Shown here piece by piece: positions 17,866 to 26,774 of a stretch of DNA of 33,906 nucleotides. The first letter of the stretch is position 1. Each line of letters opens with the position of its first letter. The notes under the pieces are model-generated. The model was not told the DNA's origin. It did no database searches and saw only the letters and a program-made list of their open reading frames with translations. Source of the DNA: an uncultured Clostridia bacterium (GTDB lineage Bacteria > Bacillota > Clostridia > TANB77 > CAG-508); NCBI GenBank assembly GCA_944393395.1, contig CALYAB010000013.1, positions 1 through 33,906 on the forward strand. Direction: 5' to 3'. Both the position numbers and the translations under genes were made by a program.

Positions 17866-18255
17866 CTAATTGTTTAATAAATTTTCTCTTTGTTGCTTTA
17901 TTTCTTTTGTTAATATTTTCCCACAAAAATCGCATCTATTAGTTTCTTTTGCACATTCTTCACATATATCTGCATGTGTTGAAGAATCTTTAAATTCAGT
18001 TCCACATATTTCACATTTATGAATTACTAAGTCCATTGTTGACATATGTAATATTGCCTCACAATAACCATTGCCAAAAATTTCTGATGCTTTTTGTTTT
18101 TTTGTATTTAATTTATTATATATAATTAATAATAACAATATTATTACAACTATACTAACAACTAATATAATGATTTTTTTGCCATTACTTTTTTTCTTAT
18201 TTTTTTCTGATGTTTTAGCATCAGTTAGCATTTTTTCTTCGTTTTCTTTTTTCAT
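17866..18255 (-). CDS. Single-pass membrane protein with zinc-ribbon C-terminus
   Basis: A 129-residue protein not recognised as a named family. The lysine-rich N-terminus is followed by one hydrophobic helix (IIILVVSIVVIILLLLIIY, about residues 28-46). The outer or C-terminal part has three CxxC pairs (CEIC, CEEC, CDFC), suggesting one or two zinc sites. It lies 18 nt behind tsaD and is probably in the same transcript. No enzymatic motif is visible. Confidence 0.7.
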   Translation of the reverse strand: MKKENEEKMLTDAKTSEKNKKKSNGKKIIILVVSIVVIILLLLIIYNKLNTKKQKASEIFGNGYCEAILHMSTMDLVIHKCEICGTEFKDSSTHADICEECAKETNRCDFCGKILTKEIKQQRENLLNN

Positions 18256-18273
18256 TTTATTTTCCTTTATTCT

Positions 18274-19260
18274 TTATAATTTTAAATTTGGTATTGCATT
18301 TAAGTTCATATTATCTCTTTTTCCATTAATATAATTATAATATCCAGCTGACGCAATCATTGCTGCATTATCAGTGCATAATTTTAAATCTGGCATATAT
18401 ATTTTTATATTTTCTTTTTCTAAATCCATAAATTTTTTTCTAATATAACTATTTGCTGAAACTCCTCCTGCTAGTACAATTGTTTTTATTCCTGTTAATT
18501 TTATTGCTTTTTCTATATTTTCTATTAAAATCTCTGTTACTGTTTTTTCAAAACTAGCACATAAATCGGCCTTATTTACCTCTGGATTTTTGTGGTGTAA
18601 GTTGATTACTGCTGTTTTTATTCCACTAAAACTAAAGTCCATATTTTCAAAATGTGTTTTTGGTAATTTAATATTTGCACTTCCTTCTTTAGCTAGCTTA
18701 TCTACTTTAGGACCTCCAGGATATCCTAGTCCTACTACTCTTGCTACTTTATCAAATGCTTCTCCTATTGCATCATCTCTAGTTTTTCCTAAAATCTCGA
18801 ATTCAGTATAATCTTTAACATGTATTATTTGGGTGTTCCCACCTGACATCATCATGCATATAAATGGAGGTTTTAAGTCTTTATAAGTAATATAATTCGC
18901 TGAAATATGTCCTTGAATATGATTTACTCCAACTAAAGGCTTATTTATTGCAAAGCTTAATGCTTTTGCATATGACAATCCAACCAATAAAGCTCCTACC
19001 AGACCTGGGCCATATGTAGGAGTTATTGCATCTATTTCTTCTAAAGATATTTTTGCTTCCTCAATTGCTTTTTTAGTAACTCTAGAAATAGCTTCTATAT
19101 GGTTTCTTGACGCAATTTCTGGTACTACTCCTCCGTATTTTTCATGTATCGGTATTTGTGTATCTATAATATTTGATAATATTTCTCTACCATTTTTTAC
19201 TACTGCTACTGATGTTTCATCACAACTTGATTCAATTCCTAATGTATAAATATCTTTCAT
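18274..19260 (-). CDS. tsaD: tRNA N6-threonylcarbamoyladenosine synthase subunit TsaD
   Basis: A 328-residue Kae1/TsaD protein that transfers the threonylcarbamoyl group to A37 of ANN-decoding tRNAs, together with TsaB and TsaE (not in this window). It opens with [16 protein letters not shown]. The metal-binding HIQGH motif is at about residues 110-114, and the ASFSK-like nucleotide region and [13 protein letters not shown] follow. Length and motifs are complete. It heads the run of minus-strand genes that continues to the prepilin peptidase. Confidence 0.95.
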   Translation of the reverse strand: MKDIYTLGIESSCDETSVAVVKNGREILSNIIDTQIPIHEKYGGVVPEIASRNHIEAISRVTKKAIEEAKISLEEIDAITPTYGPGLVGALLVGLSYAKALSFAINKPLVGVNHIQGHISANYITYKDLKPPFICMMMSGGNTQIIHVKDYTEFEILGKTRDDAIGEAFDKVARVVGLGYPGGPKVDKLAKEGSANIKLPKTHFENMDFSFSGIKTAVINLHHKNPEVNKADLCASFEKTVTEILIENIEKAIKLTGIKTIVLAGGVSANSYIRKKFMDLEKENIKIYMPDLKLCTDNAAMIASAGYYNYINGKRDNMNLNAIPNLKL

Positions 19261-19329
19261 TTTTTATTATCCCTCTTCTTATTTACTTTTCCATTTCATT
19301 AACAGATCGATCTTAGCTATTAAATATCT

Positions 19330-20070
19330 TTATAATCCCCAAATTGCTGCACCTAGACTTGATATCCAACCACCAACTGCTCCTATTGCTGGTGATATTA
19401 TATATGATGCTAATCCTGTTATCCATAAAACAACAAAAACTATATAAAAAATATATTCATTATTTCTAAACCAAGTTTTAGCATTATATGGTAAAAAAGG
19501 CATTATCACTTTTGAACCATCTAATGGTGGCAATGGTATTAAATTAAATAATCCTAGTCCAACATTTATAGATATAGTTGCAGTTATTAATATCATTACA
19601 ACATTTCCTACAGTTGTCTCTATAAACTGCATTCCTGTAAATTTCCATATTCCATAATAGATGATAGAAAATATTATTGCTAGTAAAAAATTCATTACTG
19701 GTCCTGCTATAGATACTAAAGCTTCACATTTATCCATAGAAATCTTCCTTGTATAATTTCTAGGATCAACATGTACTGGTTTTCCCCATCCAAAGCCTGC
19801 AAATAATAACAAAACTGTTCCTATTGGGTCTAAATGGTCTAATGGATTTAAACTTAGTCTACCTTCTCTTCTTGCTGTATCATCCCCTAATTTATCTGCT
19901 ACAAATGCATGTGCAAATTCATGAAATGTTATTGCTATTAATACTCCAGGTACACTTATTAATAATGATATCAATAATCCTGGACTGGTTATATATTGTA
20001 CTACCATTGATAAGACCATAATAGCTATTATTATATAAATAATTCTTTTGTCAAATGAAAAATTAAACAT
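19330..20070 (-). CDS. Site-2 protease family M50 membrane metallopeptidase
   Basis: A 246-residue protein with about six hydrophobic helices. The zinc motif HEFAH is at about residues 50-54, and the third ligand is in NLIPLPPLDGSKV. It belongs to the short SpoIVFB-like/YwhC subgroup, without PDZ or CBS domains. Such proteases cut substrates within the membrane; the substrate is unknown. No strong ribosome binding site is visible at the assigned ATG. Confidence 0.85.
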   Translation of the reverse strand: MFNFSFDKRIIYIIIAIMVLSMVVQYITSPGLLISLLISVPGVLIAITFHEFAHAFVADKLGDDTARREGRLSLNPLDHLDPIGTVLLLFAGFGWGKPVHVDPRNYTRKISMDKCEALVSIAGPVMNFLLAIIFSIIYYGIWKFTGMQFIETTVGNVVMILITATISINVGLGLFNLIPLPPLDGSKVIMPFLPYNAKTWFRNNEYIFYIVFVVLWITGLASYIISPAIGAVGGWISSLGAAIWGL

Positions 20071-20186
20071 AAAAACACTGTATGATATATTTAATAACTT
20101 AAATATCCATACTCTCCTTTCTTTTTAATTTTATTACTATAATGATGGTAATTATAAAATTTTGCAATATTAAATTTTCATATTTA

Positions 20187-21887
20187 TTATCTATCATCTT
20201 TATAAATTATTCCCATTTTTGCATAAACAGAATCATCCTCTCCTGATAATAAATAATTTGTACTATATACATTCTTTTCAAAACTATTAAAGTTAGTGCA
20301 ATCATCTACTAATTCTAAGCCTTCTCCATTGTAATAATAACATTTATCTTGATTTTCTTCAGAACATATAATAATAGTATCTTTATATATTTGTGGTTCT
20401 TTTCCTTCAGATATAGCCATTACCTCTAAATTATTTTTATTAATAATTTCATATTCATCATTTTCACTATTATATGAGACATAAAAATTATTATAAATCT
20501 TAAAATTTTCATATTCTTTTTCTATTTTTCCAGTTTGTCTATTGTAAATATATGATTTTGCTGTTGATTTATTTATAATTATTTGGTAATTCTCTGTCAT
20601 ATCTTGAATTAAATATTTATTATTAATTCTGATCTTTTTACCATTTTGGTCAAAATATCCACTATTGTCAGTATCATAATATGGTATATACCCATTTGAA
20701 TATATTAAAATATCTTCTTGTAATTCTTCTTTTTCATTATAATATATTCTATAAAGTAAATTGTTGCATTCTAACTTAATTTTATTGTTTGAATTAATAT
20801 CTAATAAGTAATATTCTTTTTTGTAGTTATAGAACTCTTCTAACTTAGTAGTTAATGCATCATATTTATCGTATGAATAATCTGACATTACAATAATATT
20901 AGATTCTAAATAATTATTATATAATTCACTATTTGTTTCTTTTTCATCTTTTTTTATTACTACTTGTAATATTTTATCTGATATCTCTTCATTACTAAAA
21001 TATTTATACTCTGCATTTTCTTCTTCAAATTCAGACATATCTATATCACCAGTATATGTTTTTAAAGATTTACTTTTCTCTATATATTCCTTATACCCTA
21101 TTTCATTAGTTGGGTTAGTTATATTAAAAATATTATTTCCAACAACTAAACTGAAAAAATTACTAATTATTTTTTCAGGATCATCAAATAAATTATATAT
21201 TTCAAACAATTTCTCACCTTTAGAATTTATTATATATAATTTATTTTTATTGTCTATAGCATATCTTAAATTAATTGTTTGATTTTCAATTTGTAATTGG
21301 ATTGGATAATATGAAATATCATATTCGTTTTCAGAAATTTTCTTTCCATCTTCACCTATAATTATATTTCTATTATCCTTTGAATATATGTATGTTTCTT
21401 CTTTTCCGTCTTGCACTATTTTAGATATAGCATTTTCTAAATTTTTAAGATTCATTATATTTAGTGTTACAGGAATTATAACAATTACTAATTCAAATAC
21501 TAATATTATCGCAAATATAATACCAGCTACTTTTCCTTTTTTTATTGTCATTACTCTTTTATTAAATATTAAATTAATTATCGATAAAACAAATACTATT
21601 ATGCTTACAAAACATTGCATTAGTATTGATGCCTCATAACTTGCAATTATTGTTCCTGCAAGCATAATAATTCCCGTTAAAATTTGAACACTTCCAATTT
21701 TACGATTTTTCTTTAATAAATTAACAATCGCTAAGATAATATTAAATCCTGCTATTATATAATACATTAGTGATAGTATTTCTTTCGCTGTTTCATAAAT
21801 TATAAAGTCTTGAATAATATAAATTACCATGACTAAAATAATATTTATAATATTTAAAATACTTATATATTTATTAAAACTTTTCAT
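20187..21887 (-). CDS. Large membrane protein of unknown function
   Basis: A 566-residue protein. Residues 1-140 hold about five hydrophobic helices. The remaining roughly 425 residues are hydrophilic, rich in N, Y, E and K, and probably extracellular. They contain repeated short beta-strand patterns such as YIYNRQTGKIEKEYENFKIY and NNFYVSYNSENDEYEIINKN, suggesting a beta-propeller-like or WG-repeat-like fold, which is a guess. AGGGGA lies upstream of the ATG. It follows lysS by 48 nt on the same strand. Confidence 0.7.
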   Translation of the reverse strand: MKSFNKYISILNIINIILVMVIYIIQDFIIYETAKEILSLMYYIIAGFNIILAIVNLLKKNRKIGSVQILTGIIMLAGTIIASYEASILMQCFVSIIVFVLSIINLIFNKRVMTIKKGKVAGIIFAIILVFELVIVIIPVTLNIMNLKNLENAISKIVQDGKEETYIYSKDNRNIIIGEDGKKISENEYDISYYPIQLQIENQTINLRYAIDNKNKLYIINSKGEKLFEIYNLFDDPEKIISNFFSLVVGNNIFNITNPTNEIGYKEYIEKSKSLKTYTGDIDMSEFEEENAEYKYFSNEEISDKILQVVIKKDEKETNSELYNNYLESNIIVMSDYSYDKYDALTTKLEEFYNYKKEYYLLDINSNNKIKLECNNLLYRIYYNEKEELQEDILIYSNGYIPYYDTDNSGYFDQNGKKIRINNKYLIQDMTENYQIIINKSTAKSYIYNRQTGKIEKEYENFKIYNNFYVSYNSENDEYEIINKNNLEVMAISEGKEPQIYKDTIIICSEENQDKCYYYNGEGLELVDDCTNFNSFEKNVYSTNYLLSGEDDSVYAKMGIIYKDDR

Positions 21888-21935
21888 TTTTCCCCTTTTT
21901 TCGCTTTTGTTTCTTTATTTTTTACATCTTTTAGA

Positions 21936-23438
21936 TTAGTTTAATGGTTTCATTGTTGGGAATAGTAAAGCATCCCTTATTGAACTACAATCAGTCAATA
22001 ACATTACTAGACGGTCTATTCCTATTCCTAAACCTCCTGTTGGTGGTAATCCAATTTCTAAAGCTTGAATATAATCTTCATCCATCATTCCTGCTTCTTC
22101 ATCTCCCGCATCTCTTGCTTCTACTTGCTTTTTAAATCTTTCATATTGGTCTATTGGGTCATTTAACTCTGAAAATGCATTTCCATATTCTCTTCCACCT
22201 ATAAATACTTCAAATCTTTCTGTCATTCTCTTATCTTTAGGTGATTTTTTTGCAAGTGGTGAAATTTCTACAGGATAGTCATATATGAATGTTGGTTGTA
22301 TTAATGTTTCTTCTACATATTCATCAAAGAATAAACTTATAACATCTCCTCTTGTTTCTTTTGTTTTATCAGGTATTTCTATATTTCTTTCTTTTGCAAG
22401 TTGCACTGCTTCTTCGTCAGAATTTATTTCATTAAAATCAATTCCTGTTACTTCTTTTATAGCATCTATCATTGATACTCTTTTCCATCCTGGTGCTAAA
22501 TCAATTTCTTGTCCTTGATATGTTATTTTTGTTGTTCCTAGTACTTCTTTTGCTGTTCTTGAGAATATTTCTTCTGTTATATCCATCATGTCATGATAAT
22601 CTTGATATGATGCATATAATTCTAACATTGTGAATTCAGGGTTATGTCTTATATCCATTCCTTCATTTCTAAACACTCTTCCTAGTTCATACACTTTATC
22701 AAATCCACCTACAATTAATCTTTTTAGGTTTAATTCTAATGCTATTCTTAGATACATATCAATATTTAATGCATTATGATGTGTTACAAATGGTCTTGCT
22801 GTTGCTCCTCCTGAAATTGTATTTAGTATTGGTGTTTCAACTTCTAAGTATCCTTTTTCGTTTAATATATCTCTTATTTTACTAATTATTTTACTTCTTA
22901 ATATAAATGTTTCTTTTACTTCTGGATTTACTATTAAATCTGTATATCTTTGACGATATCTTAAATCTGGATCTTTTAGCCCATGGAATTTTTCTGGTAA
23001 TGGTCTTAAAGATTTTGAAAGTAATGTAACTTCTTTTGCATGTACTGATATTTCTTCTGTTCTTGTTTTAAATACAAATCCTGTTATTCCTATGATATCT
23101 CCTATGTCAAAAGTTTTAAATGCTTTATAACTTTCTTCTCCTAAATCATTTATACTTACATAACTTTGGATTTTCTCGTCACAATCTTGTATTGTACAAA
23201 ATGATGCTTTTCCCATAATTCTTTTAGCTATAATTCTTCCTGCAACAGTTACATCTTTTTGTTCAAATTCTTCGTAGTTTGATTTTATTTCTCCTGCTGT
23301 ATTTGTTCTATTAAATTTTGTTATTTCAAAAGGATCTTTTCCTTGTTCTTGTAATTCAACTAATTTTTCTTTTCTTACTTGCATTAAGTGATTCATGTCT
23401 AATTCTTCTGTTTGATTATTATTATTTTTTTCTTGCAT
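21936..23438 (-). CDS. lysS: Lysyl-tRNA synthetase, class II
   Basis: A 500-residue class IIb lysyl-tRNA synthetase. The N-terminal OB-fold anticodon domain contains [18 protein letters not shown]. The catalytic motifs are YRQRYTDL, the motif 2 region [19 protein letters not shown] and the motif 3 region [11 protein letters not shown]. The start at 23438 is chosen for GGAGAG 7 nt upstream; an ATG 11 codons earlier lacks one. The promoter at 23488-23516 gives a short leader with no T-box. Confidence 0.95.
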   Translation of the reverse strand: MQEKNNNNQTEELDMNHLMQVRKEKLVELQEQGKDPFEITKFNRTNTAGEIKSNYEEFEQKDVTVAGRIIAKRIMGKASFCTIQDCDEKIQSYVSINDLGEESYKAFKTFDIGDIIGITGFVFKTRTEEISVHAKEVTLLSKSLRPLPEKFHGLKDPDLRYRQRYTDLIVNPEVKETFILRSKIISKIRDILNEKGYLEVETPILNTISGGATARPFVTHHNALNIDMYLRIALELNLKRLIVGGFDKVYELGRVFRNEGMDIRHNPEFTMLELYASYQDYHDMMDITEEIFSRTAKEVLGTTKITYQGQEIDLAPGWKRVSMIDAIKEVTGIDFNEINSDEEAVQLAKERNIEIPDKTKETRGDVISLFFDEYVEETLIQPTFIYDYPVEISPLAKKSPKDKRMTERFEVFIGGREYGNAFSELNDPIDQYERFKKQVEARDAGDEEAGMMDEDYIQALEIGLPPTGGLGIGIDRLVMLLTDCSSIRDALLFPTMKPLN

Positions 23439-23487
23439 ATTAAATCTCTCCTTTTTTCTTTTATTTATCACTTATTTTTCTTGCTAC

Positions 23488-23516
23488 ATTATATCTTAAT
23501 TTTACCCAAAAGTAAA
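23488..23516 (-). promoter_or_regulatory. Promoter of lysS
   Basis: Minus-strand TTTACT (23516-23511), 17-nt spacer, TATAAT (23493-23488). Confidence 0.6.
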
Positions 23517-23553
23517 GGAAACTATCTTGAAAAATCAAATTTACGGTAACTAT

Positions 23554-23878
23554 TTGTTACAATTCACAGCTATTACTAGATATTGTGATATATATTATAT
23601 TCTAAGCGGGGGTCGGGGGGACCGACACACTACATACTGTTAAGAACAAATCTGAAAAATTGAAGATTTTTCAGTAAATTTGTTCGTGCGCCAAATTTAT
23701 GTAATAAATTTGTGTGCAATATATTTTATATATTGGAAAGTTAGCATAACTTTCTAATATATAATCAATGATGACTTTGGAAGAATTGATTTATCTACAG
23801 TATGTAAAGTGTTGGGATAGCGCAGAATATAATATATATCACAAAGCTTTAGATTTTTTAGGCTGTGAACTGTAACAA
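23554..23878. repeat. Nested palindromic element D between lysS and the pilin-like gene
   Basis: Successive nested inverted pairs share a common centre. The outer pair 23554-23570 / 23862-23878 has 16 of 17 positions matching. The next pair 23583-23603 / 23824-23844 is a perfect 21 bp. Further in, CACTACATACTGT pairs with ACAGTATGT..GTG. The apex carries three small hairpins: GAACAAAT..ATTTGTTC (about 23645-23686), AAATTTATG-TAATAAATTT, and the 16-bp hairpin at 23728-23762. A G-rich tract GCGGGGGTCGGGGGGACC (about 23607-23624) is striking in so AT-rich a genome. No ORF. Confidence 0.75.
23728..23762. repeat. GGAAG-TAGCATA hairpin module, copy 1
   Basis: ATATATTGGAAAGTTA pairs with TAACTTTCTAATATAT over 16 bp with one G-T, loop GCA. 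The preceding CAATATATTTTATATATT is identical to the one at 28594-28611. Confidence 0.75.
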
Positions 23879-23898
23879 CTATTCGTTAGTAATCTAAT

Positions 23899-23952
23899 AA
23901 AGGTTACAGTCTAAACTTGAGTTAATTTGTTTGTTTAAACTGTAACCTTTTT
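23899..23952. terminator. Bidirectional-type terminator of the pilin-like gene
   Basis: AAAGGTTACAGTCTAAAC (23899-23916) pairs with GTTTAAACTGTAACCTTT (23933-23950) with one mismatch. Short T-tracts follow on both strands. It lies about 50 nt beyond the pilin-like gene stop. Confidence 0.6.
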
Positions 23953-24002
23953 ATATTCTATATCTTGAATATATTGGTTTTTTGTGTATCAAAATTGTAT
24001 TT

Positions 24003-26141
24003 TTAATTTACTGTAAGACATGTACGGAAACCAGAACTAGAATGTTCTAAACCTGTAGTTTTATAAAAGTAAAACACTCCTGCCCCTAAATCACTGTCAC
24101 CACCACCGCCACGAGAAAAGAAGGGATTGTACAAATCAGAAAATGAACTGTTATCTTCATTCCAATTACTTATTTCATATGTTGCATCCCCATATTTATA
24201 GTCATTACTTCCTGATGTTCCTTCGTATGCTGTTGAATAAACATCACTGGTTTTATTTTGACTTGCAAATGTACTTCCATATGATAAATTAGTACTTCCA
24301 TTATAATATGCTGTCACATACTCATTTCCACCTCCTGATAAATCATATATACCATAAACATTTCCTGTACTACTTTGTGTAATATTGTTTATATATGCTG
24401 TTCCAGAGCCTCCTCCTGTATAATAATTACTATTAGAATTTATTGTAACTTCTGTGCCATTTCTTCCATATTTACTATCTGTTAAATATGCAACTGCTCC
24501 CCATTCACTATTTTTCATCAAATGGCTTTCTAAATTTGTATTATATTCTTTAGAATAAGTATACATATCCCCTATTGATATGTTTCTCCAACTACTTACT
24601 CCTGGTACAGATTTTATTGTTGTACTACTACCTTGTGTTATTCCTACAGTATCACTATGTGATGATTCATATTTTGCCACCCATATTCCTTGTAGTTTAA
24701 CTGGTGTTCCGTTATCATCAGCCCAACCACCGTAATTTACATCTCCATCAAATACAGGATGTGTTTTAAAATATTTGTCATTTACTGATATTGCTGTTTG
24801 TGAAGCTACTCCTGTTGGCTTTTTACCTTGTGCATCTACAATTCCTCTTGCATCACTATATCCTACTATATATCCATTTGCTAATGCTTCTTCTTCTGTT
24901 AAATCTCCTGCTCTATATTGATTCTCATGTGTTTCTATATCAAAATATATAATTCTATATGCATATCTTGGTATCCATACATAATAACTATCTACTCCAT
25001 CTTTTGTCACTTTGGCATTTGCCCATCTACTACTTCCACTTTCTGTTGTCTCTCCTGATTGAGCTGTATAGCTATACCATCTATCTTTATTTAAAGCACT
25101 TGTGTCATTACTAACTATTTCATAGGTATTATTTTTTATATTAGTTTCATCTATTTCTCCACTACTATCTTTTGCCCAATAAACAGCTGACATTCCTTCT
25201 GATGTTTTTAGAATAGGCGCATTTGCTGTATCTGTCACAGCATAACCTGTATTATTTAAAAATGCTATTTCTATAACTCCATATCTCATCTCTTGCAATG
25301 TTTCTACATTAGAATCTTCTGGTGTAGGTTCCTTTACTCCTACAGCCTTATTCTTCGTATCTGATTGAATATCTCCATTTTGTATATAAATATTGTATGT
25401 TCCTTCTCTATCTACAATGAAACTCATATCTTCTGAAGTATTCCAATAATCTGAACCATCTAGTTGATATTTTACATCCCATTTGCTAATATTTCCATCA
25501 TACTGTATGTTTGATATTGTTATTTTCCATTGATTAGCCCCTGTATTTTCAGCACTAATATCAAATGTTGGCTTTCCTTGATTAGCTTCATAATCCACAT
25601 TATATAATCCTTCTGGTAATTGTTCTAAAGTATAATATTTTTTTCCATAATAATTAAATCCCTCTATACTTACAACACTTCTAGTTGCAATATTAACAAA
25701 AAATTCATTATCTACACCATCTACATTTAATTCTTGTAATGTGTCTGTATCATAATACATATATCCATCAGTACTTGTAATTCCTGAACCCTCTTCTGAA
25801 AAAATCTCTTGTAATCTATTATCTGAAAATATACTTATATTCTTGCCTATTTCTTGAATTCCTGGTTTTTCAGTTTGTGTTCCATCTGCATTAGTAACTG
25901 TTTTTCCTTTTCCTACATATTCTACAGAACCTACAGTAACTGATTTATCATTTATATAACTATCATACAATTCATTCACTTTTAATTGCATTATTTTCAT
26001 TTCTGTTGTAAATTTTGTTAACCTAGATGAACGTATTGTACTTATCCCACTTGTTATTCCTATAGATGCTAATATTATTAATACAATAATTGTTATTATT
26101 AATGTAATTAATGTTATACCAGAATCATTTTTTTTCATCAT
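24003..26141 (-). CDS. Pilin-like protein with FGE/SUMF1-type C-terminal domain
   Basis: A 712-residue surface protein. The N-terminus MMKKNDSGITLITLIITIIV is a type III prepilin-like leader with cleavage expected after the Gly of SG|I; the usual Glu at position 5 is Thr. Residues to about 280 are filamentous and beta-rich. About 370 onward is an FGE-sulfatase/SUMF1-like domain: VWIPRYAYRI, GIWVAKYE, WGAVAYLTDSKYG, GNVYGIYDLSGGGNEYV, SRGGGG and GFRTCL. No catalytic role is claimed. The same C-type-lectin-like fold is used by variable proteins of diversity-generating retroelements. The prepilin peptidase at 15823 could process it. GGAGG lies 5 nt before this ATG and 8 nt before the next, so either may start. 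An earlier ATG overlaps the GGAGG. Confidence 0.8.
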   Translation of the reverse strand: MMKKNDSGITLITLIITIIVLIILASIGITSGISTIRSSRLTKFTTEMKIMQLKVNELYDSYINDKSVTVGSVEYVGKGKTVTNADGTQTEKPGIQEIGKNISIFSDNRLQEIFSEEGSGITSTDGYMYYDTDTLQELNVDGVDNEFFVNIATRSVVSIEGFNYYGKKYYTLEQLPEGLYNVDYEANQGKPTFDISAENTGANQWKITISNIQYDGNISKWDVKYQLDGSDYWNTSEDMSFIVDREGTYNIYIQNGDIQSDTKNKAVGVKEPTPEDSNVETLQEMRYGVIEIAFLNNTGYAVTDTANAPILKTSEGMSAVYWAKDSSGEIDETNIKNNTYEIVSNDTSALNKDRWYSYTAQSGETTESGSSRWANAKVTKDGVDSYYVWIPRYAYRIIYFDIETHENQYRAGDLTEEEALANGYIVGYSDARGIVDAQGKKPTGVASQTAISVNDKYFKTHPVFDGDVNYGGWADDNGTPVKLQGIWVAKYESSHSDTVGITQGSSTTIKSVPGVSSWRNISIGDMYTYSKEYNTNLESHLMKNSEWGAVAYLTDSKYGRNGTEVTINSNSNYYTGGGSGTAYINNITQSSTGNVYGIYDLSGGGNEYVTAYYNGSTNLSYGSTFASQNKTSDVYSTAYEGTSGSNDYKYGDATYEISNWNEDNSSFSDLYNPFFSRGGGGDSDLGAGVFYFYKTTGLEHSSSGFRTCLTVN

Positions 26142-26219
26142 TTGTTCCTCCATAACCTTTTGGTCTTTACTATAGACCTTTTTTATACTATTTTTTATTA
26201 AATAGTGTTTATTGTCTTT

Positions 26220-26248
26220 AATTTAACATAAGTTTTTATTTTTTTCAA
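26220..26248 (-). promoter_or_regulatory. Promoter of the pilin-like gene
   Basis: Minus-strand TTGAAA (26248-26243), 17-nt spacer, TAAATT (26225-26220). The leader of about 75 nt contains a small GGTCT/AGACC hairpin. Confidence 0.55.
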
Positions 26249-26298
26249 TACGTAAATAAAAGACATTTCTCATTTACCTTAAAATAAATATTTTTGAT

Positions 26299-26327
26299 TT
26301 GACAAAGCTAAAAAAGTGTGCTACTAT
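26299..26327 (+). promoter_or_regulatory. Strong promoter of the small RNA
   Basis: Consensus TTGACA (26299-26304), 17-nt spacer, TACTAT (26322-26327). No ORF with a ribosome binding site follows. Confidence 0.8.
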
Positions 26328-26331
26328 ATAG

Positions 26332-26411
26332 GTACATTAAGCAATGTACTCTAGGTCTGATTGTGTATATTGTTTACTTGTATGTGTACCTGTAATACAC
26401 ATACTTTTTTT
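26332..26411 (+). ncRNA. Small RNA, putative antisense regulator of the 35-aa ORF
   Basis: About 80 nt. It has a 5' hairpin GTACATT-AAGC-AATGTAC (26332-26349), then an unpaired stretch with AGGTCTGATTGTGT (26353-26366). A terminator hairpin follows: GTATGTGTA-CCTGTAA-TACACATAC (26380-26404) plus seven T. The middle stretch is a perfect 14-nt complement of the bases directly after the AUG of the convergent small ORF (26666-26679). The terminator loop segment ACCTGTAATAC (26388-26398) is an 11-nt complement of that mRNA's own terminator loop (26534-26544). I infer an sRNA that blocks translation of the small ORF, as in type I toxin-antitoxin pairs. Expression has not been shown, and I recognise no Rfam family. 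Confidence 0.75.
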
Positions 26412-26416
26412 ATTGT

Positions 26417-26489
26417 ATAGGAATTTTCAGCTTTTATCTTGACCACATATAAGATTTTCCATATATAACAAGGTTAGGCTTATTATATT
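26417..26489 (+). repeat. Dispersed 70-bp repeat, copy 2
   Basis: Shares CTTTTATCTTGACCACA and much of its flanks with 14650-14716. Both copies contain a TTGACC that is about 17 nt from a TATA-like hexamer (26462-26467 here), so a promoter is possible but unproven. Confidence 0.55.
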
Positions 26490-26520
26490 CGTTCGAGCGA
26501 AGCGAAATTTGTCCTTTTAA

Positions 26521-26555
26521 AAAGTAGGAAAGCACCTGTAATACTTTCCTACTTT
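26521..26555 (-). terminator. Terminator of the 35-aa ORF mRNA
   Basis: AAAGTAGGAAAG pairs perfectly with CTTTCCTACTTT (12 bp) around an 11-nt loop, followed on the minus strand by a short T-tract. The loop is complementary to the sRNA terminator loop. Confidence 0.75.
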
Positions 26556-26574
26556 CGACTATGTACTGACACAT

Positions 26575-26682
26575 CTAGTCTTTACTCTTTTTGTTTTCTT
26601 TTACTTTTGATTGTTTATTGTTTTGCTCTTTTTGTTCTAAAAGCATTTCAACCAATCGTAAAATAAGGTCTGATTGTGTCAT
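26575..26682 (-). CDS. 35-aa small protein, putative type I toxin-like peptide
   Basis: ATG to TAG encodes 35 residues: MTQSDLILRLVEMLLEQ, predicted as an amphipathic helix, then a K/N/Q/E-rich hydrophilic tail ending KKSKD. AAAGGGGG lies 8 nt upstream, a good ribosome binding site. A TTGAAT/TAACAT promoter and a 12-bp terminator frame it as its own transcript of about 220 nt. In the leader, CCTTTC (26732-26737) can pair with GAAAGG (26694-26699) of the ribosome binding site, enclosing a second hairpin GTCTTT/AAAGAC. The mRNA is complementary to the neighbouring sRNA at codons 2-6 and in the terminator loop. Unlike classic type I toxins it is amphipathic rather than plainly transmembrane, so toxicity is only a hypothesis. 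I do not recognise the family. Confidence 0.65.
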   Translation of the reverse strand: MTQSDLILRLVEMLLEQKEQNNKQSKVKENKKSKD

Positions 26683-26745
26683 CTCGTTTACCCCCTTTCC
26701 GTCTTTATGTAAAAGACTGCCTTTTGACATTGAAAGGTTGGTAAT

Positions 26746-26774
26746 ATGTTACTATACTTTTCAGTATTATTCAA
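26746..26774 (-). promoter_or_regulatory. Probable promoter of the 35-aa ORF
   Basis: Minus-strand TTGAAT (26774-26769), 17-nt spacer, TAACAT (26751-26746). Predicted leader of about 57 nt. Confidence 0.5.

Noticed and set aside
21936-23552. T-box or lysine riboswitch upstream of lysS
   Set aside because: The predicted leader is only about 45 nt long and lacks the AGGGTGG antiterminator motif or a lysine-box fold.
26332-26411. The small RNA as a riboswitch or attenuator of a downstream gene
   Set aside because: No plus-strand gene with a ribosome binding site follows before the tRNA-Gln/repeat region, and the complementarity to the 35-aa ORF explains its sequence better.
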